Shown: one piece after another, positions 63,272 to 64,000 of the stretch
Numbering within the stretch: the first letter of the stretch is position 1
Layout: each line of letters opens with the position of its first letter
DNA from: Duganella dendranthematis
Lineage (GTDB): Bacteria; Pseudomonadota; Gammaproteobacteria; Burkholderiales; Burkholderiaceae_D
Assembly: GCF_012849375.1 (NCBI RefSeq)
Contig: NZ_CP051684.1
Span: 5,890,001-5,954,000 of the forward strand
Length of the DNA stretch: 64,000 nucleotides
Direction: 5' to 3'
Notes under the pieces: model-generated
The model's database searches: none
Seen by the model: the letters and a program-made list of their open reading frames with translations, nothing else
What the model was told of the DNA's origin: nothing
Program-made: the position numbers and the translations under genes

Positions 63272-64000
63272 ACTAGCAGCGGCAGGATCTCCACTGCCGA
63301 CGCCTCCACTTTCAAGCCGATCAAGTCATCCGCCCGGGTTTTGCCCAGGTTAATGGCTGCGATCGGCTTGTTGGTTTGTGCCGCCAGCTTGGCGAAGCGA
63401 TACCCGGAAAACACCATCAGCGACGAGCCGACCACCAGCACCGCGTCGGCCTCGTCGGCCCATTGCAGGGCGTCGGCGGTGCGCTGCGCCGGGATGTTGT
63501 CGCCGAAGAAGATCACGTCCGGCTGCAAAACGCCGCCGCAGGCCACGCAGGTCGGCAGCTGGAAATCCTGGAATTCGTCCAGTTCCACTTCCGCGTCGCC
63601 GTCCGGACGGGCTTCCGGCACCACCTCGCCGGCCGGCCCGGTCGGCACCAGCGACGGATTCGCGCGCGCCAGCCAATCCTGGATCGCGGCGCGCGGATGG
63701 ACAGTGCGACAATCCAGGCACAGCACGCCGTGGATATTGCCATGCAGCTCAATCAGCTTGCGGCTGCCGGCAGCCGTGTGCAGCCCATCGACGTTTTGCG
63801 TAATGATGCTATGGATGCGGCCCGCCTGCTCCAGCGCCGCCAGCGCATGGTGGCCAGCATTCGGCGCGGCGCCGGCCAGGGTGGGATAGCCGGCCATGCT
63901 GCGGGCCCAGTAACGGCGCCGCACGGCCTCGGATTTGCGGAAATCCGGGCCCTGGATCGGACTGCGGCCGCGCCGCACGCCGTCCTTGTCACGGTAGTCG
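63268..64000 (-). CDS. Sir2 family NAD-dependent protein deacylase, 5' end outside window
   Basis: The frame is open to the right edge (DYRDKDGVRRGR at the first codons), so about 244 residues of the C-terminal part are seen. It has the sirtuin motif TQNVDGLH with catalytic His in LHGNIHG, two zinc Cys pairs (CLDC, CVACGG) and GDNIP. Loop VVGSSLMVFSGYRF completes the NAD pocket. Sirtuins remove acyl groups from lysines using NAD. An acidic insert of about 35 residues sits between the Cys pairs. The N-terminal NAD-binding GAGxS motif lies outside the window. Confidence 0.93.
   Translation of the reverse strand, partial: DYRDKDGVRRGRSPIQGPDFRKSEAVRRRYWARSMAGYPTLAGAAPNAGHHALAALEQAGRIHSIITQNVDGLHTAAGSRKLIELHGNIHGVLCLDCRTVHPRAAIQDWLARANPSLVPTGPAGEVVPEARPDGDAEVELDEFQDFQLPTCVACGGVLQPDVIFFGDNIPAQRTADALQWADEADAVLVVGSSLMVFSGYRFAKLAAQTNKPIAAINLGKTRADDLIGLKVEASAVEILPLLV

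Overview
The window looks like chromosome of a GC-rich betaproteobacterium of the Oxalobacteraceae (Massilia/Duganella/Janthinobacterium type). The signs are the guaB-guaA and rnfH-ratA-smpB genes, three PEP-CTERM exosortase-substrate genes, many TonB-dependent receptors and dense intact coding. No rRNA, tRNA, CRISPR array, phage or complete insertion sequence was seen. The family assignment is inference from gene content.

Layout. 0-9 kb: the end of a gene cluster with a Trp-rich TIGR02450 protein, a serine hydrolase with a TPR tail, an AraC regulator, amino-acid exporters (LysE type, and an ArgP/ArgO pair), two short-chain dehydrogenase/regulator arrangements and an AraC-family gene broken by a nonsense codon. 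9-10.5 kb: a PEP-CTERM gene and a poorly coding stretch. 10.4-17.1 kb: a LysR regulator between an AtaL-like gene and a six-gene redox operon (SDR, old yellow enzyme, pirin, isochorismatase-type hydrolase, FAD monooxygenase, ABM monooxygenase). A near-identical 25-bp box precedes both transcription units.

17-27 kb and 36-44 kb form an iron/metal acquisition region: PiuC-type dioxygenase, three divergent Fur-family paralogues, four TonB-dependent siderophore-type receptors, a FecI/FecR pair serving a receptor with an STN signalling domain, and Fur-box-like palindromes. The last receptor heads an operon with a GATase-like periplasmic protein and two PstS-like binding proteins, the second of which carries two frameshifts. 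In between, 27-36 kb holds two paralogous QseBC/PmrAB-like two-component systems, a lipoprotein and an RND efflux pump. TTAA direct repeats one helical turn apart precede an ArnT-like transferase gene, the second response regulator/RND pair, and a fur/receptor pair, suggesting one envelope-stress regulon.

44-47 kb is guaA-guaB and 60.6-61.9 kb is rnfH-ratA-smpB. These are commonly neighbours in Burkholderiales and appear to be split here by about 13 kb of accessory genes: PEP-CTERM proteins, small hypotheticals, and a sugar-acid locus (GntR repressor, gluconokinase, GPH transporter, GH94 phosphorylase resembling cellobionic acid phosphorylase, periplasmic GH3 glucosidase) with three shared operator-like 14-mers. 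The gene set fits uptake of cellobionate, phosphorolysis to glucose-1-phosphate and gluconate, and phosphorylation of gluconate. The window ends with two lipoproteins (one FlgO-like) and a sirtuin cut by the right edge.
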